Below are positions 1 through 8,299 of a stretch of 64,000 nucleotides of DNA, piece by piece. Source of the DNA: Zunongwangia mangrovi (GTDB taxonomy: Bacteria; Bacteroidota; Bacteroidia; Flavobacteriales; Flavobacteriaceae); NCBI RefSeq assembly GCF_900112105.1, contig NZ_FOKV01000001.1:1-64000 (forward strand). Reading direction: 5' to 3'. Numbering within the stretch: the first letter of the stretch is position 1; each line of letters starts with the position of its first letter. The position numbers were made by a program, and so were the translations under genes. A model generated the notes under the pieces. It saw nothing but the letters and a program-made list of their open reading frames with translations. It did not search any database and was not told the DNA's origin.

Positions 1-40
1 AAATTAGTATCGTCTAGTCAATTCAATATGTCAATGAACT
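1..40 (-). promoter_or_regulatory. rRNA operon leader (5' end of pre-16S transcript)
   Basis: Read on the minus strand, bases 40 to 21 give AGTTCATTGACATATTGAAT. A GTTC(A/T)TTGACATATTG box just upstream of 16S rRNA is, from memory, typical of Bacteroidota rRNA operons. The 16S gene itself would lie left of base 1 and is not in the window. The inference rests on this box plus the four promoters that point at it. Confidence 0.65.
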
Positions 41-173
41 TATTCAAAAGTCCGGATCTAATTAAAGATCCTTTCGTTGAAATCTAAGGAATCGAACCTT
101 ATTATAAACCCCAGTCGGTATTTCTGTTCTTCCAAAATTTTAAGAGCATTTTAGCTTTCTCTCAAAGCGGCTG

Positions 174-203
174 CAAATATACAACTACTTTTAAAACTCA
201 CAA
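174..203 (-). promoter_or_regulatory. rRNA promoter, proximal copy (fourth of four)
   Basis: On the minus strand the -7 element TATATTTG (181-174) follows a TTG -33 element (203-201) with exactly 19 bases between them, the Bacteroidota sigma-ABfr consensus. A GC-rich discriminator GCAGCCGC lies just downstream, and a long A/T tract upstream of the TTG looks like an UP element. Transcription would start near base 167 and run left. Confidence 0.8.
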
Positions 204-277
204 GAAAAATTTAAAAATATTTTTTTTACTTTTTCCTTACTCAAAACCTCCAAAGAACCTCGCCGTTAAAGCGGCTG

Positions 278-309
278 CAAATATACAACTCTTTTTCTTT
301 AACCAGCAA
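278..309 (-). promoter_or_regulatory. rRNA promoter, third copy
   Basis: The minus strand has TTTG with its TTG at 309-307, then 21 bases, then TATATTTG (285-278), then the same GCAGCCGC discriminator as the proximal copy. An A/T tract precedes the TTG. A variant box GTTCTTTGG follows about 20 bases downstream. Confidence 0.75.
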
Positions 310-401
310 AACTTTTTTAAAGTTTTTTTTAAAGCTAATTTTCAGTAAAAACTCAATGAACTCCTACCCTAACTTCACAATATTACTCCGTTAGCGGGAC
401 G

Positions 402-434
402 CAAAGATACCGGCTTTTTTAATTACAAACCAAA
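402..434 (-). promoter_or_regulatory. rRNA promoter, second copy
   Basis: The minus strand has TTTG (434-431), 21 bases, then TATCTTTG (409-402) followed by a GC-rich GCGTCCCGC discriminator. A GTTCATTGA box lies about 40 bases downstream. The base changes in the -7 element keep the TAnnTTTG consensus. Confidence 0.72.
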
Positions 435-524
435 TCTTTTTTTAAGTTTTTTTTCGCTCCTAAATATCCTAGAACCTCAATGAACTTCCGCTTTTTTAAC
501 ACCACCACAGCGGCTAAGCGGGTG

Positions 525-554
525 CAAATATACACCCCTTTTTTAGAACCACAA
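525..554 (-). promoter_or_regulatory. rRNA promoter, distal copy (first of four)
   Basis: The minus strand has TTG (554-552), 19 bases, then TATATTTG (532-525) and the discriminator GCACCCGC. A GTTCATTGA box follows about 40 bases downstream. The stretch 560-704 between this promoter and the end of the porin gene shows nothing further that I can name. Confidence 0.75.
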
Positions 555-704
555 GCCTTTTAAAATTTAGTTTGATTTTTACGAATTTCGCATCAAAAAA
601 GATAATCCGAAGAGTTTTCGACCGCTTTAACAATGCTTAACTTCAGATTAACATTTCATAAATGAAAAATCTTTCAGAATTACATATTAAAACTTCAGTA
701 AAAA

Positions 705-2612
705 TTAGAGAAAAAAGTTCCAAACGAGACCAAATCTCACCATAAAATCATTGTGCGGATGCCGGGGCGCAGAGAAATTATTATTACCGTCGATAAGGAA
801 ATTTAAATTTTCGAGCTTAAAAAATATTCTAGCCTGGTCTACTTTACCATTAAAAAAGAAATCGACCACGGGATAGTTACCATATTCCACATCATTTTGA
901 ACGTAAAATTCAGCTAAAACTGGATCGTATGCATCCATTTGGTAAGAAGAAAAATATCGAAAACTAAGACCGGTTTGCAAATATAAGGCCTTATTAAACC
1001 AAAAGTCCTTATAATAAAATGTATTCCTGGTTACCAGTTCTGGCAAATTGAGAACAGCATCACCATCTGACACATTTTGATAAAGCATTGTATTATCCAG
1101 AGCAAATTTCCCGAAGTTAAACTCTCTTTGCGCTTTAAGCTTGAAGTACCTCACATCCCCATCAAACTGAAATGGTTTTACAGCATTTTGATCATCTAAT
1201 GAAAAATAGGTGAAATTTTGAATTTGAGTTAACTCACCGCTAATATCAGCAACTAATCGTGCAGATAATTCGAAAAATAGACTTTGAGCATTTTCGTTAT
1301 CAAAATCATTTTGCCAATTATAATTCACATAATCACTTTGATATAAAAGGAAATTTAAATTTGGCGCTCTGCTCGTCTGCTTAATACCGAAGTTTAAAAA
1401 ATTATTTTCGTCCAATTGATAACCCGCAGAAGCAAGGATGTGATTTCCAGAAAAATCATCTCCAAAATTAAATGAGATATCTCCATGTAAATTAAAACCG
1501 GCTAAAAAATTATCGTAGCTCCCTCCTACATTTAACAACCTACCCTCCAGACGGTCTTCTGCGACACCTTCTTCACCAACAAAAACCGAATCGTACCAGT
1601 AGTCGAAAGAAGAATAACCTGCTCTTCCAGAAAGTTTACCCAAAACAGGATTATCAAAATTAACGGCAATTGAATTATTTAAATTCCTATATCTGATCTC
1701 ATCATTAAGATTAGTGCTTTGAAAGGACTCTCCAAGTAATGCATTAGCAGCAGATGACTGGAGATACTGAAATTTCTTATAAGAGTAATCTAACCTGTGA
1801 CTAAAGTAAAGCTTGTTCTGAATCGCATCCTGTGCACCTAACAAATAATATTCGTGATCAAGGAAAAGACCTTTACCATATAAAGTGCTTTCTGCATCTT
1901 CAAAATTAACATCTAAAACTGATCGATCATCAAATTCTGGTTCCTTACTTATATAAGAGACTAAAGCATCATTGGTTAAACCTCCATTTTCTTCATTAAG
2001 TAAATCCTGACTTATAAAATGTGCTTTCACCCTATACTTCCTATTCTTTGTTTGATAGTTAAGGGTGGTCCTAAAATTTCCTGAACTTGTAAGAATATGT
2101 CTATACCTACCTAAAGCACGTACACCTTTATATGCCACACTAAAATTCAATCTTTCTGAAGTGCTCACAGTAAAAAAAGCATCTAATTGCTGACCTTGTT
2201 CTGGAACTGTTTTAAAGTATAATTCAGTTAGCGGCGTAGGAACGTAATAATAGTTAACATCCTTTGCCTCCATAAAATTATAATGTCTCGCTCTAGCACC
2301 AAATTTTGGAATAACAGAATTGAAATCACGAAACTCGGTAAGCTGATTATAAGTTTGTCCTGTGTTAGCAAAAGGCAAAAGGCCAAAGATATCTTTCCTG
2401 AGGTAATTGAACCTATAATCTTTTTGAATAGTTAATGAAGTGTCGACATGAGTAGTATCGTTATCTATCGAAATTATTTTAAAAAGATCAATTGTCGGCT
2501 CTTTTACAGAATCTTTAGACTTATCAGAATTCGGTCTCCCAGACAAATTTTGTTCTTGTCCAAAACTTAGAGAAAAAGATAAAAGTGATAATAGGAAAAT
2601 TATTTTCTTCAT
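705..2612 (-). CDS. putative outer-membrane porin (Porin_10 type)
   Basis: This 635-residue protein starts with a clear Sec signal peptide (MKKIIFLLSLLSFSLSFGQ). The rest is rich in aromatic and alternating hydrophobic residues, with a terminal phenylalanine-phenylalanine-leucine, as expected of an outer-membrane beta-barrel. The length and overall feel match the Bacteroidota putative porin family (Pfam Porin_10), whose substrate is unknown. The start at 2612 is chosen over an in-frame start 34 codons upstream because it puts the signal peptide at the N terminus and lies just after a promoter-like TACTTTTG (2636-2629). The upstream susD terminator separates this gene from the SusC/SusD genes, so it is probably transcribed alone. 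Confidence 0.75.
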   Translation of the reverse strand: MKKIIFLLSLLSFSLSFGQEQNLSGRPNSDKSKDSVKEPTIDLFKIISIDNDTTHVDTSLTIQKDYRFNYLRKDIFGLLPFANTGQTYNQLTEFRDFNSVIPKFGARARHYNFMEAKDVNYYYVPTPLTELYFKTVPEQGQQLDAFFTVSTSERLNFSVAYKGVRALGRYRHILTSSGNFRTTLNYQTKNRKYRVKAHFISQDLLNEENGGLTNDALVSYISKEPEFDDRSVLDVNFEDAESTLYGKGLFLDHEYYLLGAQDAIQNKLYFSHRLDYSYKKFQYLQSSAANALLGESFQSTNLNDEIRYRNLNNSIAVNFDNPVLGKLSGRAGYSSFDYWYDSVFVGEEGVAEDRLEGRLLNVGGSYDNFLAGFNLHGDISFNFGDDFSGNHILASAGYQLDENNFLNFGIKQTSRAPNLNFLLYQSDYVNYNWQNDFDNENAQSLFFELSARLVADISGELTQIQNFTYFSLDDQNAVKPFQFDGDVRYFKLKAQREFNFGKFALDNTMLYQNVSDGDAVLNLPELVTRNTFYYKDFWFNKALYLQTGLSFRYFSSYQMDAYDPVLAEFYVQNDVEYGNYPVVDFFFNGKVDQARIFFKLENLNFLIDGNNNFSAPRHPHNDFMVRFGLVWNFFL

Positions 2613-2628
2613 TATGCAAAATATGAAA

Positions 2629-2636
2629 CAAAAGTA
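2629..2636 (-). promoter_or_regulatory. candidate -7 element of the porin gene
   Basis: TACTTTTG on the minus strand fits TAnnTTTG and lies 16 bases before the porin start. No good TTG lies 17 to 23 bases upstream, so this is only a half match. Confidence 0.4.
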
Positions 2637-2677
2637 TAAAAATAACGTAAGCAGAACAGAATTGGTATAAAACAAAA

Positions 2678-2700
2678 AAACCACCCAATTTGGGTGGTTT
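2678..2700 (-). terminator. intrinsic terminator after susD (first pair)
   Basis: A perfect 10-base-pair stem (AAACCACCCA with TGGGTGGTTT) and a 3-base loop are followed on the minus strand by a T-rich run. It ends the susC-susD transcript. Confidence 0.85.
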
Positions 2701-2719
2701 AAAAATATTAACATGATAA

Positions 2720-4090
2720 TTATCCTCCGTATCCCGGATTTTGTGTAATATTTGAATTCGCATCTATTTCCGCTAAAGGAATTGGATATGCTAACCTATA
2801 ATCACCATATTCAATAGGATCAGTAATGTTTTGATTTATATTTAAAACCTCAATATCACGGCCGTTTCGTAACAAGTCCCAATAATATTGACCTTCAAAA
2901 ATCAACTCTTTTCTTCTTTCTAGCAAGAAATTATCCTCAGAAACAGTAGAATATTGTTCAGCGTTTCGGTATTCTGGAACCATATTTAGAAATTCCAACG
3001 CTTCAGCATTGTTACCCAACCTAAATTCCGCCTCTGCGTAATTAAGTATTACCTCTTCATACCTTATCACAATAACATTAGATGCACGGTCTGGGTACTT
3101 ACCCATATTCCGCAACAAGTCTCCTTCATAACCTAAAATATCATTTCTAACATCATCCGCGTCATAAATCGAAAGAACATTTTCCAAAACCTGAATATCA
3201 CCATACGTTCCCCCTCTATAGATAAATTCAAGTGAATTACTCCCCGCATTATCAGTACCGCTAAAAGCAAGCTCAAAAATAGAATTAGCTCCTCCGTCAT
3301 CCATAAAAGAACTAGCGTAATTATCAGCAGAAACAATTGAATAAATACCTGAATCAATTACTGCTTCAGCAGCATCACTTGCATCCTGCCATCTTTCGAA
3401 ATAAAGAGCAACTCTAGATTCTAGGGCTTTTGCTGAGTACTTAGACATAAATTCTTTCGAAGCATCATAGAAATCCTCATCCATTAAATCAAATGCACTT
3501 TGCAAATCCGCTAATATATTATCTACATTCGAGTTAATGGATTCTCTTGAAGGAAAGTCATCGCCTGTACCAAAACCAGTAATGTAAGGCACTCCAAGAT
3601 CACCACTAGTATACTGTTGACCGTAAGTTAAAAGAAGATCAAAATGAGCTAAAGCTCGCATTGCATAGGCCTGTCCCTGAATATGTCTAGCGTAAGCTAA
3701 ATCCTCCTCAGATCCTTCCAAAGTTGATATATCTCTTGATATCAAAATATTTGCAATAGCGATTACACCATAAGCATCATCCCATATATATGTAGAACTG
3801 GGCAAGTAACCGAACTCTCCTTGTGTAATAAATCGACCGGAATTCCCGTTAGAAAAAACATTTGGCGTTCTAACTTCATTAGTTACTAAATAATCACGCC
3901 CATAATAACCTGAACTAGTAAGCCTATTATAAGCCCCCTTAATGAGGCCTTCCATATCTCCAACAGAATTCAATGCCTCTTCACTCCGTTTCGATTGCTC
4001 CAATGAAGGATCCAAGTCTTCTGTAGAACAAGACAGAAAAACACCGCAAACTACTGCGAATATTATATATATTATATTATTTTTTTTCAT
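2720..4090 (-). CDS. SusD/RagB-family outer-membrane lipoprotein
   Basis: SusD-like proteins sit on top of a SusC channel at the cell surface and bind the ligand. This 456-residue protein has a lipoprotein signal with Cys21 in the lipobox (VFLSC). The body has the usual helical repeats, the conserved region before residue 150 (ARHIQGQAYAMRALAHFDLL) and the family's typical C terminus (LLRNGRD ... NPGYGG). It follows its susC partner by 6 bases, so the two form one operon. No glycoside hydrolase, lyase, sulfatase or peptidase gene sits beside the pair, so the substrate cannot be inferred and may be a sugar or a peptide. Confidence 0.9.
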   Translation of the reverse strand: MKKNNIIYIIFAVVCGVFLSCSTEDLDPSLEQSKRSEEALNSVGDMEGLIKGAYNRLTSSGYYGRDYLVTNEVRTPNVFSNGNSGRFITQGEFGYLPSSTYIWDDAYGVIAIANILISRDISTLEGSEEDLAYARHIQGQAYAMRALAHFDLLLTYGQQYTSGDLGVPYITGFGTGDDFPSRESINSNVDNILADLQSAFDLMDEDFYDASKEFMSKYSAKALESRVALYFERWQDASDAAEAVIDSGIYSIVSADNYASSFMDDGGANSIFELAFSGTDNAGSNSLEFIYRGGTYGDIQVLENVLSIYDADDVRNDILGYEGDLLRNMGKYPDRASNVIVIRYEEVILNYAEAEFRLGNNAEALEFLNMVPEYRNAEQYSTVSEDNFLLERRKELIFEGQYYWDLLRNGRDIEVLNINQNITDPIEYGDYRLAYPIPLAEIDANSNITQNPGYGG

Positions 4091-4096
4091 CGCTTT

Positions 4097-7000
4097 CTAA
4101 AAATTTAAATTAACACCTAAAATAAATGACTGTACAGGAGGAGTAACAATACTAGTCATACCTGAAGCATCAACTTCTGGGTCATAAACTAAATTATCAT
4201 CTTTAACCCATGTATATAAATTAGTCCCTCTTAAGAAAATTCTAGCTCCACTCATACCAATATTCTCAACAATCTCAGGCTCAAGATCATAACCAAAAGT
4301 TACATTTCTTAATCTAAAATAATCTCCATCAAATAAGAATTTACTATTGTACGTCCAAGGTTGCCCGCCATAAACCGCTCTTGCAACCCTTGTTTGATCA
4401 CCAGGCTGTTGCCATCTATCTAGCAAGGAAGTGTAACCATTATAGACTCCTGTAACATATAAATTAGGCTGGTTTAAATACCTATGCCAAGCCTCATAAA
4501 TTTTATGCCCACCTGCATAATACCCCTGTGCATCTAGGAAAAAACCTTTAAAATCTACATGTATGTTCACACCAGCAGTTAAAGTAGGTAATGCACTTGC
4601 CCCTTGAAAAACACGATCAGCCTGACCAAAGTCTGTAGTAGTCTCACTTCTAGTTTCATCAGTATAATAGGTATCAACACCTGTTTCAGGATCAACACCT
4701 GCCCAAGTTGGCATAAACCATTCGTAAGCCATAGTACCAGCGGTTGATCTTTGTCCAGCCGCCACATTATTAGTAACAGGAATATCAACTCCATTTGCAT
4801 CTTGAGCAACCTCTAAAACCTCATTATCAACAGTCGCCACATTTCCTCCAAAGCTAAAATTGAAGTCATTAGACCTAACAGCATCAATGTTCAATTCAGC
4901 TTCAAAACCAGTATTCTTCATTGAACCTACATTTCTATACTGACTAGAAAAACCTGTGGTAAACGATAATGGAACATCAAACAATAAATCTTCAGACCTT
5001 CTATCATAATAACCTAATGTACCTGTTAATCTATTTTGCAAAAGTCCAAAATCCAAACCTACATCAAGTGTATAACTCGTCTCCCAAGTTAAGTCAGGGT
5101 TACCATAACCAGCCGGATAGCTTGCACCAGTACCAGCATAATCAGCATTATAATTAAATAAAACCTGATAGTTATTGATACCTATATTAGCATTTCCAGT
5201 TTTACCATAAGAACCTCTTATTTTAAGGTTATTAACAAACTCACTATCACTCAAAAAGCTCTCTCTATGTAAATTCCATGCAGCTCCAAAAGCCCAAAAA
5301 TTACCCCATCTATTATCATCAGAAAATCTGGAGTTACCTTCCCTTCTATAAGTAGCATTTAAAACGTATTTGCTATCAAAATTATATGACCCTGTTGCTA
5401 AATACGAAGAAATATACCAGTCTGAAAATGATGCAGATGCAGATGTAGGATTACCTGATGAAGCCAAGTTAGTAAGACCATCTGTAACGAAACTGTCACC
5501 TGCTGCAAATAAATAATTATTTCTATACTCTTGATACTCCTGAAGGACAGTAATATCTACATTATGATTTCCGAATGCATTGAAGTAATTCAAAGAATTT
5601 TGAAAGACATAAGTTGCAGTTTTCCTACTTGTTCTCTCTCCATAACCATCTGTACTAGAACCATCTCCAGTAACCCTGTTACGATATCTCTTGTAATCAT
5701 AAACCTGATAATCAATAGAAGCCCTAGATTTCAATGACAAATTTTGAATCGGGGTATGCCAAGTTAAACTATTATTCGATAATATCCTTGTGAATTTAGA
5801 TTCATCAATATCATTTTCAGAAATATATAAAGGGTTGGGAAGCGCTGTACCTAAATTAAAGGTACCGTCATCATTATACGGTTGATTTAAAGGCGGAGTA
5901 AAATACTTTGCTGAATGAGGAGATGAGAAATACGCACTACCCTCCAAGATTCCATCTTGAAAAGTATGCGAAGCAGTATTAGATGTTGAAAACTCCAAAG
6001 ATTCTGATAAATCTTTCGAAAAATTCAAAGAACCAGACACCCGATCAAAGGTTGACCCTATTACTGTTGCTTCCTGTTCAAAATATCCAAATGAAGTGTA
6101 AAAATTATAATCATCAGTACCTCCAGTTGCAGAAACAACGTGTTCCTGAATAGGCGCATCGTCATTAGTAACCAATTCACCCCAATTAGCTTCTGGCCGT
6201 CCTGCATCAATCCAATCTTGATAACCATAGCCATCTCCAAGTTGATCAAAATAAAAATCCGCAGCTTCTTCCGGGGTAGAAAGGTTATAGTTTTCACCGT
6301 ATGTATTTAATACACTTTCATACAATAGCATTTCCCTTTGAGCACCAGAAAGTGGTTGTGGGCCATCTATTGCATTATTACTAAATCCATAATACGAGTT
6401 TAAACTAATCCTAGTTTTCCCAGCTTTTCCACTTTTAGTAGTTATAACAATAACTCCATTTGCTCCTCTCGCACCATATACTGCTGTCGCTGATGCATCT
6501 TTCAAAACGGATATACTCTCAATGTCATTATTACTTAAACTTGCTAGAGCTGAAAGCGAAGAACTCGAAGAATTCCCTCCGACGTTACTATTAATAACTG
6601 GAACTCCATCAATAACATACAATGGTTCGTTACCCGCTGTCAACGAACTTATACCTCTAATTCTGATGTCTTGAGTTGACCCCGGAGTACCAGAGGAGGA
6701 ACTAATTTGTAAACCAGCAACCCTTCCCTGTAAGGCCTGATCCACGGTTGCTTGAGGAATTTGATTAATTTGATCTGAATCAATTTGTACAGTTGAACCA
6801 GTCATATCTTCTCTTCTTTTCGCAACATACCCCATAACAACTACCTCATCTAAGGCTGCAGCATCTACTGCCAAAGTTACATTAATTGTATCCGAAGAGC
6901 CAATTGAGCGCTCTTGAGGGGCAAACCCCACATAACTAAATACCAGTATTGAACCACTAGGAACATTAATACTGTATTCTCCATCAAAATTTGTTTGAAC

Positions 7001-7156
7001 GCCATTGTTAGATCCTTTTTGGATAACGTTCACACCTGGTAAAGGCAAACCTTCTTCATCTACCACAGTACCAGTTACTGTTTTCTCTTGTGCAAAAACT
7101 AATTGCACAACCAACACCATAAAAAGTGTCAGCAATCCATGTAATGTTTTTTTCAT
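4097..7156 (-). CDS. SusC/RagA-family TonB-dependent outer-membrane transporter
   Basis: This 1019-residue protein has a signal peptide ending near residue 22 (VFAQ). A carboxypeptidase-regulatory-like domain follows (about 25-110, with the hallmark GLPLPGVNV), then the TonB plug (about 115-235; IRIRGISSL and GANGVIVITTKSG are diagnostic), then a beta-barrel ending in the terminal phenylalanine of NLNF. It imports a large ligand captured by the SusD partner encoded 6 bases downstream, powered by TonB. The N terminus and 5' leader closely resemble those of the second susC in this window, while the barrels differ, which suggests different ligands. Confidence 0.93.
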   Translation of the reverse strand: MKKTLHGLLTLFMVLVVQLVFAQEKTVTGTVVDEEGLPLPGVNVIQKGSNNGVQTNFDGEYSINVPSGSILVFSYVGFAPQERSIGSSDTINVTLAVDAAALDEVVVMGYVAKRREDMTGSTVQIDSDQINQIPQATVDQALQGRVAGLQISSSSGTPGSTQDIRIRGISSLTAGNEPLYVIDGVPVINSNVGGNSSSSSLSALASLSNNDIESISVLKDASATAVYGARGANGVIVITTKSGKAGKTRISLNSYYGFSNNAIDGPQPLSGAQREMLLYESVLNTYGENYNLSTPEEAADFYFDQLGDGYGYQDWIDAGRPEANWGELVTNDDAPIQEHVVSATGGTDDYNFYTSFGYFEQEATVIGSTFDRVSGSLNFSKDLSESLEFSTSNTASHTFQDGILEGSAYFSSPHSAKYFTPPLNQPYNDDGTFNLGTALPNPLYISENDIDESKFTRILSNNSLTWHTPIQNLSLKSRASIDYQVYDYKRYRNRVTGDGSSTDGYGERTSRKTATYVFQNSLNYFNAFGNHNVDITVLQEYQEYRNNYLFAAGDSFVTDGLTNLASSGNPTSASASFSDWYISSYLATGSYNFDSKYVLNATYRREGNSRFSDDNRWGNFWAFGAAWNLHRESFLSDSEFVNNLKIRGSYGKTGNANIGINNYQVLFNYNADYAGTGASYPAGYGNPDLTWETSYTLDVGLDFGLLQNRLTGTLGYYDRRSEDLLFDVPLSFTTGFSSQYRNVGSMKNTGFEAELNIDAVRSNDFNFSFGGNVATVDNEVLEVAQDANGVDIPVTNNVAAGQRSTAGTMAYEWFMPTWAGVDPETGVDTYYTDETRSETTTDFGQADRVFQGASALPTLTAGVNIHVDFKGFFLDAQGYYAGGHKIYEAWHRYLNQPNLYVTGVYNGYTSLLDRWQQPGDQTRVARAVYGGQPWTYNSKFLFDGDYFRLRNVTFGYDLEPEIVENIGMSGARIFLRGTNLYTWVKDDNLVYDPEVDASGMTSIVTPPVQSFILGVNLNF

Positions 7157-7506
7157 TATTTCGTTAATTTGAATTAGCCTGAGCCAAAAATCATAATAAA
7201 ATCTTAATAAACAAAATAAATGAGATCGAAAATTTAATAAAAAATTACATTATTTATAATTAAAACGTTTTAGTGTAGTATTATTGATTATATTTTAAAA
7301 GTCTTTATGCAAATAATATTTACATTTGTAACAAAAATTAAATAGATTTTAAGCACAAATCTTAAGGATGCATTTAACAATTAATTTACACCTAAATCAT
7401 AAATGTCATTTTTTTAAGCAAAGAGTTAATAAACATCGTATCTATATAATTGCGCGTATGGATGCTTCTACTATCTTTGACTATGATTCTATATTAATCG
7501 AAGATC
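7157..7506. other. divergent intergenic region between susC and rnhB
   Basis: A/T-rich region of 350 bases. The 60 bases before susC match the leader of the second susC, including a weak -7-like TTATTTTG (7219-7212) on the minus strand, 56 bases from the start codon. A 12-base perfect palindrome lies at 7261-7272. On the plus strand TACATTTG (7321-7328) could be a -7 element for rnhB, but it lacks a good -33 partner. No gene was recognised. Confidence 0.5.
7261..7272. promoter_or_regulatory. palindrome TAAAACGTTTTA, candidate operator
   Basis: Perfect 12-base palindrome with a central CG, the form of many LacI-family operators (AAACGTTT core). It lies about 105 bases upstream of susC. A related AAACGTTT core sits upstream of the second susC at 13122-13129. 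No LacI-type gene is in the window, so the regulator is unknown and this is inference from shape only. Confidence 0.35.
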
Positions 7507-8103
7507 ATGTTAAAAAATCATTTATACGATTGCATCGAATGTGGCACAGATGAAGCTGGAAGGGGTTGCATAGCCGGACCTGTTACCGCAGCTGCAGTAA
7601 TCTTACCTAAAAATTTTAAAAACAAAGTTTTAAGAGATTCAAAAAAAATCACGGCTAAGAATAGAGAGCTATTAAGGGAAATTTTAATACTTGAATGTAT
7701 TTCATACGGAGTTACCCATATTTATATGGAAACAATCGATGAAATTAATATCCTAAATTCCTCAATATTGGCTATGCATCAATCTATTGAAAAGCTAAAT
7801 CCAGCTCCAGAGCATATAATTGTTGACGGCAATAGATTTAAGCCTTTCAAAAACATACCTTTTGAATGTATAATTAAAGGAGATGATAAATTTTTGAGTA
7901 TTGCAGCAGCTTCCATATTAGCAAAAACATATAGAGATGGATATATGGCCAAAATTCATGAAGAATTTCCTATGTATAATTGGAAAAAGAACAAAGGATA
8001 TCCCACAAAAGAGCATAGAGAGGCTATTAGAAAATACGGAATCACAAAATATCACCGTAAAAGCTTTAAACTACTACCGGAACAACTTGAAATAGATTTT
8101 TAA
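7507..8103 (+). CDS. rnhB: ribonuclease HII
   Basis: This enzyme cuts RNA in RNA/DNA hybrids and removes single ribonucleotides from DNA. The 198-residue product carries the RNase HII opening [14 protein letters not shown] with catalytic Asp15 and Glu16. The other acidic residues are Asp107 (VDGNRFKP) and Asp144 (TYRDGYM), the latter after the conserved AAASILAKT. Length and motif spacing are normal. The start at 7507 places the DEAGRG motif at the family's usual distance; a longer upstream frame has no similarity. The gene sits alone, opposite in direction to the susC genes on both sides, and ends at a shared terminator. Confidence 0.95.
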   Translation: MLKNHLYDCIECGTDEAGRGCIAGPVTAAAVILPKNFKNKVLRDSKKITAKNRELLREILILECISYGVTHIYMETIDEINILNSSILAMHQSIEKLNPAPEHIIVDGNRFKPFKNIPFECIIKGDDKFLSIAAASILAKTYRDGYMAKIHEEFPMYNWKKNKGYPTKEHREAIRKYGITKYHRKSFKLLPEQLEIDF

Positions 8104-8246
8104 AAAAGCCTCCCGATTTTAACGAATATTGATATTTAGAGATTTCGAGTAAACTACCCCGGGGCAAACCCAAGAGGCATTCACCAGAAACATTTTTTTA
8201 TTTTTGAAGCAAGCCTCGGAGTATTGTACCCTTTGGCGAGACCAAT
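8104..8246. repeat. unexplained G/C-rich intergenic element, possible dispersed repeat
   Basis: The stretch between rnhB and the terminator stands out from its A/T-rich surroundings. It has a CCCCGGGG palindrome (8157-8164), a GAGGC/GCCTC pair (8174-8178 and 8213-8217) around an A/T-rich loop, and a second G/C-rich tail near 8230. I see no open frame. It reads like the small dispersed intergenic elements of flavobacterial genomes, but no second copy is in the window. Confidence 0.3.
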
Positions 8247-8247
8247 A

Positions 8248-8279
8248 AAAAAGCCACTCAATGTATTGAGTGGCTTTTT
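8248..8279. terminator. bidirectional terminator between rnhB and susD
   Basis: An almost perfect inverted repeat (AAAAGCCACTCAAT with its complement) is flanked by A and T runs on both sides, so it can end transcription from rnhB (plus) and from the second susC-susD operon (minus). Confidence 0.88.
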
Positions 8280-8299
8280 AAAATTTATATTAAACAGAA

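Noticed and set aside
174-554. The regularly spaced repeats near the left edge as a CRISPR array
   Set aside because: The copies are few, 104 to 124 bases apart and imperfect, and each contains a promoter with correct spacing; they are tandem promoters.
2613-2714. A 34-residue extension of the porin N terminus
   Set aside because: It would bury the signal peptide and overlap the terminator of the upstream gene.
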